A DNA stretch of 64,000 nt from Clostridiales bacterium (GTDB lineage Bacteria > Bacillota > Peptococcia > DRI-13 > UBA5745): positions 59,773-123,772 of the forward strand of contig WRIW01000001.1 of assembly GCA_009782505.1 (NCBI GenBank), read 5' to 3'. Shown one piece after another: positions 19,390-27,875 of the stretch (the stretch's first letter is position 1; each line of letters opens with the position of its first letter). The translations under genes were made by a program, and so were the position numbers. The notes below the pieces were generated by a model. It saw only the letters and a list, made by a program, of their open reading frames with translations, did not search any database and was not told the DNA's origin.

Positions 19390-19992
19390 CTAACGCAGCA
19401 GCTCCCCCATCTCTTCGATGGCGTATCGCCCCGGTCCCTCTACGGCGACGACGCACACCCCCATATTCTTCAGCATATAACGGCTCATCTCATGGAGCGG
19501 CCTGCCTTTGACGCTGCTGATAAGCACGCCGCTAGTGCCGCCGTGGCATACGATAGCCATTTTCTGATAATCCGTCATGTCCGCCCAATGCCGGAAGCTC
19601 CCCCAGACCCGCTCGAACAATTGTTCTTCCGTCTCCCCGCCGGGGACGTTCAGCCTGCCGTTGGTAAACCATTCCTGCAGCCGCCCTGGCCAGCGCTCTT
19701 CTATGGCTTTCATGTCCAGCCCTTCCCACTGGCCAAAGTCTATCTCCCGAAAGCCTTTATCCGTGTGGATAGGGATATCGAAGCCGCCGCAAATGATCCT
19801 GGCTGTCTCTACCGCCCGGGAAAGATCGCTGGCGACAACCCGGTCAAATGGAAGCACGCCTCTGAGCTTTTCAGCTAAAGCCGCGGCCTGGGATCTGCCG
19901 GCTTCATTCATGGGGACGTCCGTCTGCCCCTGATACTTCCGGAATTTGTTCCAATCGGTCTCACCGTGCCTGACGATATAGATCAACTGCAT
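19390..19992 (-). CDS. Histidine phosphatase family protein, possible alpha-ribazole phosphatase CobC
   Basis: A 200-residue phosphoglycerate-mutase-like phosphatase. The catalytic RHG is in IYIVRHGETDWNKFRKYQGQ (His 9), with the acid/base Glu in FREIDFGQWEGL and the second His in AIVCHGGTSG. Such proteins span CobC, fructose-2,6-bisphosphatases and broad phosphatases. Adjacency to the cobS-like gene (28 bases) suggests CobC, which removes the 5' phosphate of alpha-ribazole phosphate. Start ATG 19992 follows GAGGT. Confidence 0.85.
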   Translation of the reverse strand: MQLIYIVRHGETDWNKFRKYQGQTDVPMNEAGRSQAAALAEKLRGVLPFDRVVASDLSRAVETARIICGGFDIPIHTDKGFREIDFGQWEGLDMKAIEERWPGRLQEWFTNGRLNVPGGETEEQLFERVWGSFRHWADMTDYQKMAIVCHGGTSGVLISSVKGRPLHEMSRYMLKNMGVCVVAVEGPGRYAIEEMGELLR

Positions 19993-20020
19993 TTTTTCTT
20001 ACCTCGTTTCAGGCTTTATG

Positions 20021-20785
20021 TCAGATAAAGGTGAACGCGGCGGCGGATATGACGGCAAAGAGGAGAAAAGACAATTCCGCCACGATAGCCGCGAACCCGA
20101 AGGTCTCTTCCGTCTGCCCCCCCAGCCTCATCTGTACCTGGGAGCAGCCAAACAGGACGGCGACGAAGGAAACCAGGGCCGCCGGGTAGAAGAAACGCGG
20201 CATGACGATGAGGGCCAGCAATACAAACGCGCTACTTAAGATGATATAGACAGGCTTCTGCCCCGTTTTAAAAAAATACGCCATGCCTTCTTCTTGGGCA
20301 GCCGGGTACTGGCAGGCGGCGAAGCTCGCTGCCCAGCGGGCCCAGCAGGGGTAGAAGAGCAGCAGGAAGATGAAGTCCCCCGTACTATAGGATAGCTCCG
20401 TAAGCAGAAGCAGCTTGGCGGGCAGGTAGGCCGCCAGGGCCAAAGCGCCCGGCGTGCCGGTGTGGCTCTCCTTGATGATATCCAGGCTCCGTGCCTTACC
20501 CAGCCCGGAAAACAAGCCGTCGCAGGAACGGCTGAAGCCGGCGACGAAACGCGCGCCGCCTATCCACAACTCCAGAGCGGCGATGAGCATGGCCCTCAGC
20601 AATGGGTATTGGGGGAAACCAACGCTGATGAAAGCTAACCCCAGAGCCGCCAGGCACATGCCCAGGATCAGCCCGGTCAAAGGCAGCCAGGCCAGTGAAG
20701 CGGCAGCCGTTTTTTCATTCCAGTCGGGCTCGCCCGGCGAGGGCAGGTTAGTGAAGTAATGAAAAGCGAAGCGTAGAGGCTCCAT
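20021..20785 (-). CDS. cobS: CobS-like adenosylcobinamide-GDP ribazoletransferase, active-site motifs degenerate
   Basis: A 254-residue polytopic membrane protein of the CobS family: FHYFTNLPSP at the N-terminus, several hydrophobic segments and a central block SRSCDGLFSGLGKARSL. CobS joins alpha-ribazole to adenosylcobinamide-GDP in late B12 assembly. The canonical DGLADtxDG is here VAGFSRSCDG, losing the first two acidic positions; the M-K/R-D-S block reads IIKESHTG, and the C-terminal GGxTGD motif reads GGQTEETFGF. Membership is clear, but activity is doubtful. It starts 3 bases after ymdB. Confidence 0.75.
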   Translation of the reverse strand: MEPLRFAFHYFTNLPSPGEPDWNEKTAAASLAWLPLTGLILGMCLAALGLAFISVGFPQYPLLRAMLIAALELWIGGARFVAGFSRSCDGLFSGLGKARSLDIIKESHTGTPGALALAAYLPAKLLLLTELSYSTGDFIFLLLFYPCWARWAASFAACQYPAAQEEGMAYFFKTGQKPVYIILSSAFVLLALIVMPRFFYPAALVSFVAVLFGCSQVQMRLGGQTEETFGFAAIVAELSFLLFAVISAAAFTFI

Positions 20786-20788
20786 ACC

Positions 20789-21592
20789 TTACCTCTCCAA
20801 CTCGGCGATGCGGATGATTTCCGTAGCTTTTCCCGTGCTTTCGTCTGCCCGGACCAGCACCCCCGACAGGATCGCCGGCCCTTCCGCAAGCTCGTGGCGT
20901 ACGGGCATACGGCTGAGAAAATGCCGTATCATGATCTCCGGGTCTACGCCAAGCACGGAATCCCTCGTGCCCGTCATGCCCGCGTCGGTGATATACGCCG
21001 CGCCGCCGGGAAGTAAACGCTCGTCCGCCGTCTGCACATGGGTATGGGTACCGACCACCGCGACGGCTCTTTGCGCCAGGTAGAAGCCCATGGCTTCCTT
21101 TTCCGAAGTGGCCTCGGCGTGGAAATCCACGAAGACGATGGGGGGCTTATCCCCCGGCGTAGACTGGCATATCTCCGGCAGCACCCGGTCGAATGCCTGA
21201 AAGGGGCAGTCCAGCGCGTTCATAAACGTACGGCCCATGAGATTGACCACGGCTATCGGCCTCATGCCCGGGCGCACCTCGTGGATTGCCCAGCCCTTGC
21301 CGGGCGCGCCTTCGGGATAGTTCGCCGGGCGTACAAGCCTCGGCTGGCTGCCGATGAAGCTCTGGGCCTCACGATTGTCCCAGGCATGGTTCCCCAAGGT
21401 GATGATATCTACGCCCAGGCGGAAGAACTCCTCCGCCACCGATTCGGTGATGCCTTTCCCCCCGGCGGCGTTCTCCCCGTTGGCAATGACCATGTCCGGC
21501 TGGTAGCGGCCGATCAGCGCCGGCAGCCGCTTCCCCATGAAGACGCGTCCCGGTTTGCCCACGACGTCGCCGATGAACAAGATGGAAAGCAT
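20789..21592 (-). CDS. ymdB: YmdB family metallophosphoesterase (2',3'-cyclic nucleotide phosphodiesterase)
   Basis: A 267-residue member of the TIGR00282 family. Metal-site motifs are IGDVVGKPGR, VIANGENAAGGKG, TLGNHAWDN, DFHAEATSEKEA and VGTHTHVQTAD. In Bacillus YmdB hydrolyses 2',3'-cyclic nucleotides and influences biofilm and motility decisions. GGAG before ATG 21592 sets the start; an earlier ATG at 21610 lacks one. It directly follows rny, the conserved rny-ymdB pairing. Confidence 0.93.
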   Translation of the reverse strand: MLSILFIGDVVGKPGRVFMGKRLPALIGRYQPDMVIANGENAAGGKGITESVAEEFFRLGVDIITLGNHAWDNREAQSFIGSQPRLVRPANYPEGAPGKGWAIHEVRPGMRPIAVVNLMGRTFMNALDCPFQAFDRVLPEICQSTPGDKPPIVFVDFHAEATSEKEAMGFYLAQRAVAVVGTHTHVQTADERLLPGGAAYITDAGMTGTRDSVLGVDPEIMIRHFLSRMPVRHELAEGPAILSGVLVRADESTGKATEIIRIAELER

Positions 21593-21662
21593 ATACTCAC
21601 TCCAAAACACAGTCCCCTGTTCGGCGCATGCTGGCGGAACAGGGGACGCGATAGGGCCAACC

Positions 21663-23216
21663 TTATTTCGCGTGATCCACGGCTCGGGTCTCCCTTATCA
21701 CGACGACCCGTATCTGCCCCGGATACTCCATATTCCCCTCGATCTGCTTCACGATCTCCCTGGCGATGAGGGCCGAACCGGCGTCGTCTACCTTATCCGG
21801 CTTGACGATGATCCTTATCTCACGGCCTGCCTGTATGGCGTAAGACTTATCCACGCCTTCGAATGAGTTGGCGATCTCCTCCAGCTTCTCAAGCCTCTTG
21901 ATGTAAGCTTCCAGGGTCTCGCGCCTCGCGCCCGGCCTCGCCGCGGATATGGCGTCCGCCGCCGAGACCAGCACGGCCTCTACGGAGCGGAAGGGCTCGT
22001 CCCCATGGTGGGCGGCTATCCCGTGTATGACGTCTTCCGTCTCTTTGTACTTCTTCGACAGGTCCGCGCCGATGACGGTATGGGAGCCTTCCACCTCGTG
22101 GTCGATGGCCTTGCCGATATCGTGGAGCAGCCCCGAGCGCTTAGCCAGGGCTACGTCGGCGCCGATCTCCGCCGCCATGATCCCGGCGAGATGGGCCACC
22201 TCGATGGAGTGTTTCAGTACGTTTTGCCCATAACTTGTCCGGTAGCGGAGCCGCCCGAGCAGCCGGACCAACTCGGAGTGAAGCCCGTTTACGCCGGTTT
22301 CGAAGGTAGCCTGTTCGCCTTCTTCCCGTATGCTCTGCTCCACTTCCTTCTTGGCTTTCTCGACCATTTCCTCGATGCGTCCCGGATGGATGCGCCCGTC
22401 CAGGATGAGCTTCTCCAGGGATATCCTGGCGACTTCCCTCCTCACGGGGTCAAATCCGGATAAGATGACAGCTTCAGGGGTATCGTCGATGATCAGGTCG
22501 ATGCCGGTCAGGGTCTCCAAGGTGCGGATGTTGCGCCCTTCCCTGCCGATGATCCTGCCCTTCATCTCGTCATTGGGCAAGGCCACAACGGAGACGGTGG
22601 TCTCCGCCACATGGTCCGCGGCGCAGCGCTGTATAGCAAGGGATATGACGTTTCTCGCCCGCCTGTCGCTCTCTTCCCGGACCTGGTTTTCATTTTCTTT
22701 GATGATCATCGCGGTTTCATGCTTGATCTCGGATTCTACGCGGCTCAATAACAGCTCTTTCGCCTGCTCGAAGGAAAGCCCGGAGATGCGTTCCAGCTCC
22801 TGCATCTGCTTCTCCAGCAGCTCGTTGAGGTTTTTCTTCTGCCTGCCAAGCTCCTGTTCCGCATTCTGCAGCGCTTCTTCCTTCTTTTCCATCTGCTCCG
22901 CTTTACGGTCCAGGGTCTCTTCTTTCTGGACCAGGCGGCGCTCCTGCCTCTGCGCCTCGTTTCGCCTCTCGCGGATCTCCTGCTCCATGTCGTTTTTTAA
23001 TTTGTATGCTTCTTCCTTCGCTTCGACGAGGGTCTCTTTCTTGACCCCTTCGGCGGCTTTGCGCGCTTCGTCCAATATCTTCGCCGACTGCTCCTCCGCC
23101 GCGTTCATCTTACCCTCGGCGACGTTTTTCCGGACGACATAACCGATGAGCACGCCGGCAGCCAGGGCCACGACCGCCACGACGACCATGATCAACGCCG
23201 TAAAAAATGATGGCAT
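21663..23216 (-). CDS. rny: Ribonuclease Y
   Basis: Membrane-anchored endoribonuclease starting bulk mRNA decay, 517 residues. It has an N-terminal transmembrane helix ([20 protein letters not shown]), a long charged coiled coil (about 30-210), a KH domain ([16 protein letters not shown]) and an HD domain ([19 protein letters not shown]). The frame is open upstream to 23327, but the AAAGGAGG site fixes the start at ATG 23216. A terminator-like hairpin lies 52 bases upstream (see 23268-23296). Confidence 0.96.
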   Translation of the reverse strand: MPSFFTALIMVVVAVVALAAGVLIGYVVRKNVAEGKMNAAEEQSAKILDEARKAAEGVKKETLVEAKEEAYKLKNDMEQEIRERRNEAQRQERRLVQKEETLDRKAEQMEKKEEALQNAEQELGRQKKNLNELLEKQMQELERISGLSFEQAKELLLSRVESEIKHETAMIIKENENQVREESDRRARNVISLAIQRCAADHVAETTVSVVALPNDEMKGRIIGREGRNIRTLETLTGIDLIIDDTPEAVILSGFDPVRREVARISLEKLILDGRIHPGRIEEMVEKAKKEVEQSIREEGEQATFETGVNGLHSELVRLLGRLRYRTSYGQNVLKHSIEVAHLAGIMAAEIGADVALAKRSGLLHDIGKAIDHEVEGSHTVIGADLSKKYKETEDVIHGIAAHHGDEPFRSVEAVLVSAADAISAARPGARRETLEAYIKRLEKLEEIANSFEGVDKSYAIQAGREIRIIVKPDKVDDAGSALIAREIVKQIEGNMEYPGQIRVVVIRETRAVDHAK

Positions 23217-23267
23217 GTTTCTCCTCCTTTCTCTTTGCTTTCTCGTGTCTAATTCAAATATTGAAAT

Positions 23268-23296
23268 AAAAAAACAGGCTGGTTGAAACCGGCCTG
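23268..23296 (-). terminator. Intrinsic terminator or attenuator upstream of rny
   Basis: On the minus strand CAGGCCGGTT and AACCAGCCTG form a ten-base stem with one mismatch and a 2-base loop, followed by seven T. It lies 520 bases past the recA stop and only 52 bases before the rny start. It may end recA read-through, or act as a conditional terminator in an rny leader. No convincing promoter is visible between it and rny. Confidence 0.7.
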
Positions 23297-23511
23297 CTTC
23301 CGCCCGATGCATAGTTAGACATGTCACGCAATACGAATCACTCTTTAAAGCTCTTTGTCACTATCATATACAACTTTAAACCGGAGAAGGGAAAAACCCT
23401 AATCAAGATCAATATAGGATAGGAGCCTGCGGCTATCCAATCTATCATCATCAAGCAGATATCGGCTTATTTCAAAATTATTTTACGATGATAAACAATG
23501 GCTGTCAAGTA

Positions 23512-23572
23512 GCAAAGCGGACGAAAGCCAAATTCGTGTCTGATCAACCCGCACCGCAATGCAGCTTTATTC
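23512..23572. repeat. Short relative (deletion derivative) of the 213-base palindromic element
   Basis: Starts with GCAAAG and then continues with a 43-base stretch (about 23528-23571) that reappears with two mismatches at about 23737-23780 inside the full element. It looks like a copy that lost its centre. The rest of the 23217-23816 gap contains no gene I can support. 23330-23510 is AT-richer and holds only small dyads. Confidence 0.6.
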
Positions 23573-23584
23573 AGAAATCTATCA

Positions 23585-23797
23585 GCAAAGAGGCTATCAC
23601 CGCCCAGCGGCTGCTATTTGTTGCGAAAAAACACCTTGATGCCATGTTTTACTCCGACTTATCGGCGTCGAGCCGACTTCGTGTCGGCCTCCGCCTGAAA
23701 AATCGTCCATGATTTTTCTAAGTCTCCGTCTTCATGCCAAATTCGTGTCTGATCAACCCGCGCCGCAATGCCGCTTTAGCAATAATAGCCTCTTTGC
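23585..23797. repeat. 213-base palindromic repeat element, copy A
   Basis: Ends are inverted repeats: GCAAAGAGGCTATCACCG at the left against GCAAAGAGGCTATTATTG read inward from the right. Both ends then continue into AGCGGC-containing sequence. The centre has two hairpins (GCCGAC-TTCGT-GTCGGC, and AAAAATC-GTCCAT-GATTTTT). It matches copy B (41447-41659) over its full length, at roughly 80% identity by eye and the same core length. It lies 19 bases beyond the recA stop. No open reading frame of note is inside, so it resembles a MITE or large repetitive palindrome. Confidence 0.8.
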
Positions 23798-23816
23798 GTG
23801 ACAACCTCTGAAACAG

Positions 23817-24887
23817 CTATTCTTCTTCTTCCGCCTCGTCCGCTTCGGATCCGGCGTCAGGGGCTTTTGCCTTGGCGGCGCCCGGCTGGAAGCTCTCCCT
23901 GACCATATCCTCGATCTCTTTCATGACCGCCGGGTTCTCTTTCAGATACTGCTTGGCGTTTTCCCTGCCCTGGCCAATGCGGTTGTCCGCGTAAGCATAC
24001 CAGGTACCGCTGCGCTTGACGATATCCTGCTCCGCGGCGATATCCAGCACGCAGCCTTCCCGGGATACGCCCAAGCCGTACATGATGTCGAACTCCGCCT
24101 GCTTGAAAGGCGGGGCGACCTTATTCTTCACTACCTTGACCTTCGTCTTGCTCCCGATCACGTCTGAGCCTTGCTTGATAGCCTCGCCCTTGCGGACCTC
24201 CAGACGCACGGAGGAGTAGAACTTCAGCGCCCTGCCGCCGCTGGTGGTCTCCGGGCTGCCGTAGACTACCCCTACCTTCTCCCTGATTTGGTTGATGAAT
24301 ACGCATATGGTCTTCGACTTGCCCACCGCGCCGGTGAGCTTGCGCAGGGCCTGGGACATGAGCCTGGCCTGGAGCCCCACATGGGGGTCGCCCATATCCC
24401 CTTCGATCTCCTGTCTGGGTACCAGGGCAGCCACCGAGTCGATGACCACCACGTCCACGGCGCCGCTCCTGACCAGGGCTTCGCATATCTCCAAAGCCTG
24501 CTCCCCCGTATCCGGCTGCGAGATGAGCATTTCGTCTATGTTGACGCCCAGCCTTGCCGCGTACTGCGGGTCCAGCGCGTGCTCCGCGTCGATGAAAGCG
24601 GCTATGCCTCCCGCTTTCTGCACTTCCGATACGATATGCAAGGCCACTGTGGTCTTCCCGCCGGACTCCGGTCCAAATATCTCCACTATCCTCCCCCGGG
24701 GCACGCCGCCCACGCCAAGGGCCAGATCCAGGCTGAGTATCCCGGAAGACACGGTATCCACCTGCATCCTGCCGCTGGCTTCCCCGAGGCGCATGATAGA
24801 CCCTTTGCCAAACTGCCGCTCGATCCCGGCCAGCGCCGCTTCCAGGGCATTGCTCTTCTTGGGGTCCATCTTTTCTTTCAGCTCCAT
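23817..24887 (-). CDS. recA: Recombinase RecA
   Basis: A 356-residue RecA that forms filaments on single-stranded DNA for strand exchange and LexA cleavage. The Walker A is GPESGGKTT, where most RecA have GPESSGKTT. The conserved core runs through [18 protein letters not shown] and [19 protein letters not shown]. The C-terminal tail is acidic (ADEAEEEE), typical of the family. GGGAGG eight bases before ATG 24887 decides against the ATG at 24908. Monocistronic, with its own promoter. Confidence 0.98.
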   Translation of the reverse strand: MELKEKMDPKKSNALEAALAGIERQFGKGSIMRLGEASGRMQVDTVSSGILSLDLALGVGGVPRGRIVEIFGPESGGKTTVALHIVSEVQKAGGIAAFIDAEHALDPQYAARLGVNIDEMLISQPDTGEQALEICEALVRSGAVDVVVIDSVAALVPRQEIEGDMGDPHVGLQARLMSQALRKLTGAVGKSKTICVFINQIREKVGVVYGSPETTSGGRALKFYSSVRLEVRKGEAIKQGSDVIGSKTKVKVVKNKVAPPFKQAEFDIMYGLGVSREGCVLDIAAEQDIVKRSGTWYAYADNRIGQGRENAKQYLKENPAVMKEIEDMVRESFQPGAAKAKAPDAGSEADEAEEEE

Positions 24888-24920
24888 TTTATAAACCTCC
24901 CGCATCATTCGCTTTTTTCA

Positions 24921-24949
24921 AGTATGCCATATTATTACATATATGTCAA
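24921..24949 (-). promoter_or_regulatory. Sigma-A type promoter for recA
   Basis: Minus-strand TTGACA (24944-24949), a 17-base spacer and CATACT (24921-24926). A small palindrome ACATATATGT overlaps the -35 box, but it does not fit the GAAC-N4-GTTC pattern of Gram-positive LexA boxes. Confidence 0.7.
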
Positions 24950-24961
24950 GTATTATTTATC

Positions 24962-25501
24962 TCAGGACATCTTGATCTGGGCGAAAGTCTTCACGACGTA
25001 ATCGTACCCTGTATAGACGGTAAAAATCACGGCCAGGTACAGCGCCCATATGCCGGGGGAGAAGCCTGCCAGGGCCAGGAAGTACTCGTCCAGCAGCAGC
25101 ATGGACAAGGCGACGATCTGGATTATCGTCTTCAGCTTAGCCAGGTTGCTCGCGGCGATGACGATGCCTTCGGCGGCGGCTATCCCCCTGAGCCCCGTGA
25201 CCAGAAACTCCCTGCCGATGATGATGACGGCGAACCAGGAAGAGATGAGGCCCGCCTGTACCAGGGCGACAAGGGCGGCCGCCACCAGGAGCTTATCCGC
25301 CAGGGGGTCCATAAGCTTGCCCAGGTTGGTGATCTCTTTGCGCTTCCTGGCTATATACCCGTCCATGGCGTCCGTGACCGACGCCAGGACAAATACAGCC
25401 GCCGCCACCAGCCTGCCGTAGGGCATATCCGCCAGCGCAAAAATCATAAATACAGGGATCATGGCGATCCTTAGGATCGTCAGTTTATTGGCAAGGTTCA
25501 T
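24962..25501 (-). CDS. pgsA: CDP-diacylglycerol--glycerol-3-phosphate 3-phosphatidyltransferase
   Basis: A 179-residue integral membrane enzyme making phosphatidylglycerophosphate. It carries the full CDP-alcohol phosphotransferase motif within DAMDGYIARKR and GKLMDPLADK (DG-x2-AR-x8-G-x3-D-x3-D). It has four to six hydrophobic segments. Its start overlaps the rimO stop by 17 bases; rimO-pgsA pairing is standard in Bacillota. Confidence 0.95.
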   Translation of the reverse strand: MNLANKLTILRIAMIPVFMIFALADMPYGRLVAAAVFVLASVTDAMDGYIARKRKEITNLGKLMDPLADKLLVAAALVALVQAGLISSWFAVIIIGREFLVTGLRGIAAAEGIVIAASNLAKLKTIIQIVALSMLLLDEYFLALAGFSPGIWALYLAVIFTVYTGYDYVVKTFAQIKMS

Positions 25502-26846
25502 CTGCGATCTCTCCTGATAATATATAGTCCCCGCTATGGGTGATCCTTACATTGACCAGGCAGCCCTGCGCCAGGGCTTCCTCGCTGCCGAAGCCGACCA
25601 AACCGTCGATCTCCGGGGCGTCCCAGGGGCCGCGGCCTTCGTAGTACCGCCTGCCCGCCGACATGCCGGTCTCTTCGTCTATCATCACGGGGATGACCCT
25701 CCCCACCAGGGAATCGTTCCTTTGGGCGAGTATCCGCGCCTGTTTGAGCTGGGCCGCCTCCAGGCGCCTCTCTTTGATTTCCTCGTCCACCTGCCCCGGT
25801 AAGCTTTCCGCCGGCGTGCCCGGCTGGGGGGAGAAGGCGAAGAACCCCACCCGCTCAAGGCGGTATTCGTCCAGGAAGCCCAGTAAAGACCGGAAAGCTT
25901 CTTCTGTTTCCCCCGGGAAGCCTACCATGAGCGTCGTGCGGATGGCGACCTCCGGCAAGCTTTCCCTCAGCCTGCGGACGGCCCCTTTGAGCTCTTCGCT
26001 ACCCAGTCCCCTCCCCATGCGGCGGAGGACGTCGTCGTCTACATGCTGCATGGGCATATCCAGATAAGGGCAGACCTTCGGGTGCTTCATGGCCTCGATG
26101 AGCTCGTCGCTCACTTCTTCCGGATAGCAATACATGATTCGTATCCTCAGTAAGCCCTCCACGGCGCACAGGCTCCCGACCAGCTCCGCCAGGCTTGAGG
26201 CGGGATGGAGATCCCTTCCGTAAGCTCCGGTGTCCTGGGCAACCAGCACCGCCTCGCGGAGGCCGTGCGCCGCCCTGGCCGCGGCTTCCGCGATGATATC
26301 CTCCGGCGTCCTGCTGCGGTATCCGCCCCTGATCTGGGGTATGGCGCAGAAGGTGCATCGATGGTGGCAGCCCTCTGCGATTTTAATATAGTCCGCCGGG
26401 CTGCTCTTTTCCATCACCGACCACCGGGCGCGGTACAGGCCCGGCTCCGGCGGCATTATCTCCGGCTTCACAGCCGGGGCCTTTCGCTCCGCGTACTCCC
26501 CCAGCCGCTTGCTCAGGGCCTCCCAGTCGTTGACCCCCAGAAGCAGGTCTGCTTCTGGCAGGGCTTCCTCAAGCTCACTGCCATACTTCTGGGGGAGGCA
26601 GCCCATCACGGCCAGGAAACGGCACCGGCCTTTTTTCTTCCAGCGGGACAGGCGCAGTATGGCTTGTATCGACTCTTCTTTCGCTTCATCGATAAAGCCG
26701 CAGGTATTCAGGAGAATGATCTCGGCGTCCTGCGGCTCATCCGTGAAGGCATAGCCTTCCTCAAGGAGTTTCCCCCTGACCTGGCGGCTGTCGGCCTGGT
26801 TCTTCGGGCATCCCAGAGTCTCCAGGAAAAGTAAGGGCCGCCCCAT
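25485..26846 (-). CDS. rimO: Ribosomal protein S12 methylthiotransferase RimO
   Basis: Radical-SAM enzyme that methylthiolates an aspartate of S12, 453 residues. The N-terminal UPF0004 cluster uses Cys 13, 49 and 83. The radical SAM motif is CHHRCTFC (Cys 160, 164, 167). A C-terminal TRAM domain ends the protein. The family-defining start ETLGCPKNQADS separates it from MiaB. The first base of its start codon is shared with the rodZ stop. Confidence 0.95.
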   Translation of the reverse strand: MGRPLLFLETLGCPKNQADSRQVRGKLLEEGYAFTDEPQDAEIILLNTCGFIDEAKEESIQAILRLSRWKKKGRCRFLAVMGCLPQKYGSELEEALPEADLLLGVNDWEALSKRLGEYAERKAPAVKPEIMPPEPGLYRARWSVMEKSSPADYIKIAEGCHHRCTFCAIPQIRGGYRSRTPEDIIAEAAARAAHGLREAVLVAQDTGAYGRDLHPASSLAELVGSLCAVEGLLRIRIMYCYPEEVSDELIEAMKHPKVCPYLDMPMQHVDDDVLRRMGRGLGSEELKGAVRRLRESLPEVAIRTTLMVGFPGETEEAFRSLLGFLDEYRLERVGFFAFSPQPGTPAESLPGQVDEEIKERRLEAAQLKQARILAQRNDSLVGRVIPVMIDEETGMSAGRRYYEGRGPWDAPEIDGLVGFGSEEALAQGCLVNVRITHSGDYILSGEIADEPCQ

Positions 26847-27664
26847 CAGGATAATGCTTCGCCGGTCTCGTCGTCGTACATGACGCCGTCGGCGATGGAG
26901 AAGTATTTTGTCACGATTTGGCCGGATTTCCCCATCAATGGAAGCTCCAAGCCGTTTAGCGTCATCACCACGCCCCCGGCATTACCCAGCCGGATCTCGA
27001 TCTCCTTCAGCTCGGCAAACTCAAGGACGTCCCCGCCGCGCATGGTATTCTCATAGATCTGCTCCCCCTGGTCCTTCAGTCTCAGCCAGCAGGCCTCGGT
27101 CGCCGTCAGCTGAAGGGTGATGGAGGTAAGCACGACAGGCTCCGGCTCGGGCTCCTCTACCACGACCGGCTTAGGCTCCGGCTGAGGCAGCACGATATGC
27201 TGGGTCGGCGGCTTCTCCGCTTCGATGGGCTCCTGATGGTAGGTCTGGTACGCCCATATGCAGAAAGCCAGGACGAGCGCCGACAAAAGGCAGAGGATAT
27301 AGATCATCTTGATCTTAGGCTTATTATGCAAATCGACTTCGCGGCGCTTTTTTTTCGGCCTGGCTTTCGGCGGCTGCTCTTCAGCTTGAGGCGCGGCCTT
27401 GACGGGCTCCTTGGTTTGCTCCTTATCTTTGCCCGCCATGGCCAGTTCAAACAAATCGCTCAGGGATTGGTCGTCCAAGCCCAGAAAGCGCGCGTAAGTA
27501 CGCAGAAAGCCCTTCGCGTATACTTTGCCGGGGAGCTGATCCCATTCTTCCAGCTCCAAAGCCAGCAAATAGCGCTTTTTGATTTTTGTCGCTTCTTCTA
27601 TCTGCTCAAATGTGGCGTCTTTTCGTTCCCGGGCGTCCCGAAGAATCCCGCCTATACCCTCCAT
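26846..27664 (-). CDS. RodZ-like cytoskeletal/helix-turn-helix membrane protein
   Basis: A 272-residue bitopic protein. An N-terminal Cro-type HTH (residues 5-72, with QIEEATKIKKRYLLALE) is followed by a basic linker, one transmembrane helix (about 119-139), a proline/glutamate-rich linker and a C-terminal DUF4115 beta domain. In rods RodZ links MreB to the wall-synthesis machinery. No mreB is in the window. Transcribed from an extended -10 promoter, and leads the rodZ-rimO-pgsA unit. Confidence 0.9.
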   Translation of the reverse strand: MEGIGGILRDARERKDATFEQIEEATKIKKRYLLALELEEWDQLPGKVYAKGFLRTYARFLGLDDQSLSDLFELAMAGKDKEQTKEPVKAAPQAEEQPPKARPKKKRREVDLHNKPKIKMIYILCLLSALVLAFCIWAYQTYHQEPIEAEKPPTQHIVLPQPEPKPVVVEEPEPEPVVLTSITLQLTATEACWLRLKDQGEQIYENTMRGGDVLEFAELKEIEIRLGNAGGVVMTLNGLELPLMGKSGQIVTKYFSIADGVMYDDETGEALS

Positions 27665-27705
27665 TGGTTGCTCCCCCGGCCATTTCCGTAAATTCGCTTG
27701 ATATA

Positions 27706-27711
27706 ATTATA
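27706..27711 (-). promoter_or_regulatory. Extended -10 promoter for rodZ-rimO-pgsA
   Basis: Minus-strand TATAAT preceded by TGT, giving an extended -10 (TGnTATAAT). No good -35 hexamer is present at 16-18 bases. It lies 41 bases before the rodZ start. The 165 bases between it and the ftsK stop show no clear feature. Confidence 0.6.
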
Positions 27712-27875
27712 ACACAAAAGAGATGAAAAAAGTGGGCGTTTTCGGCGGGCAGGGGCACAAATCACGCAATGTTCATACGCCGCGCCGCCGGTCGACGAAG
27801 CCGTTCAATCCATCGCGTGCAAACAGCCACACCCCGGGTTCCCACTCCCGTGAATAGCAACTAACTCGCCGCCGG

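Noticed and set aside
20786..20788. Cobalamin riboswitch controlling the cobS/phosphatase pair
   Set aside because: Only 3 bases separate ymdB and cobS, and no such element is seen upstream of rny-ymdB.
23217..23816. Small plus-strand open frame (about 23488-23712) in the repeat region
   Set aside because: It is built from the palindromic repeat arms and has no ribosome-binding site or family resemblance.
24921..24949. LexA box at the recA promoter
   Set aside because: ACATATATGT is palindromic, but lacks the GAAC and GTTC half-sites expected in Gram-positive LexA operators.
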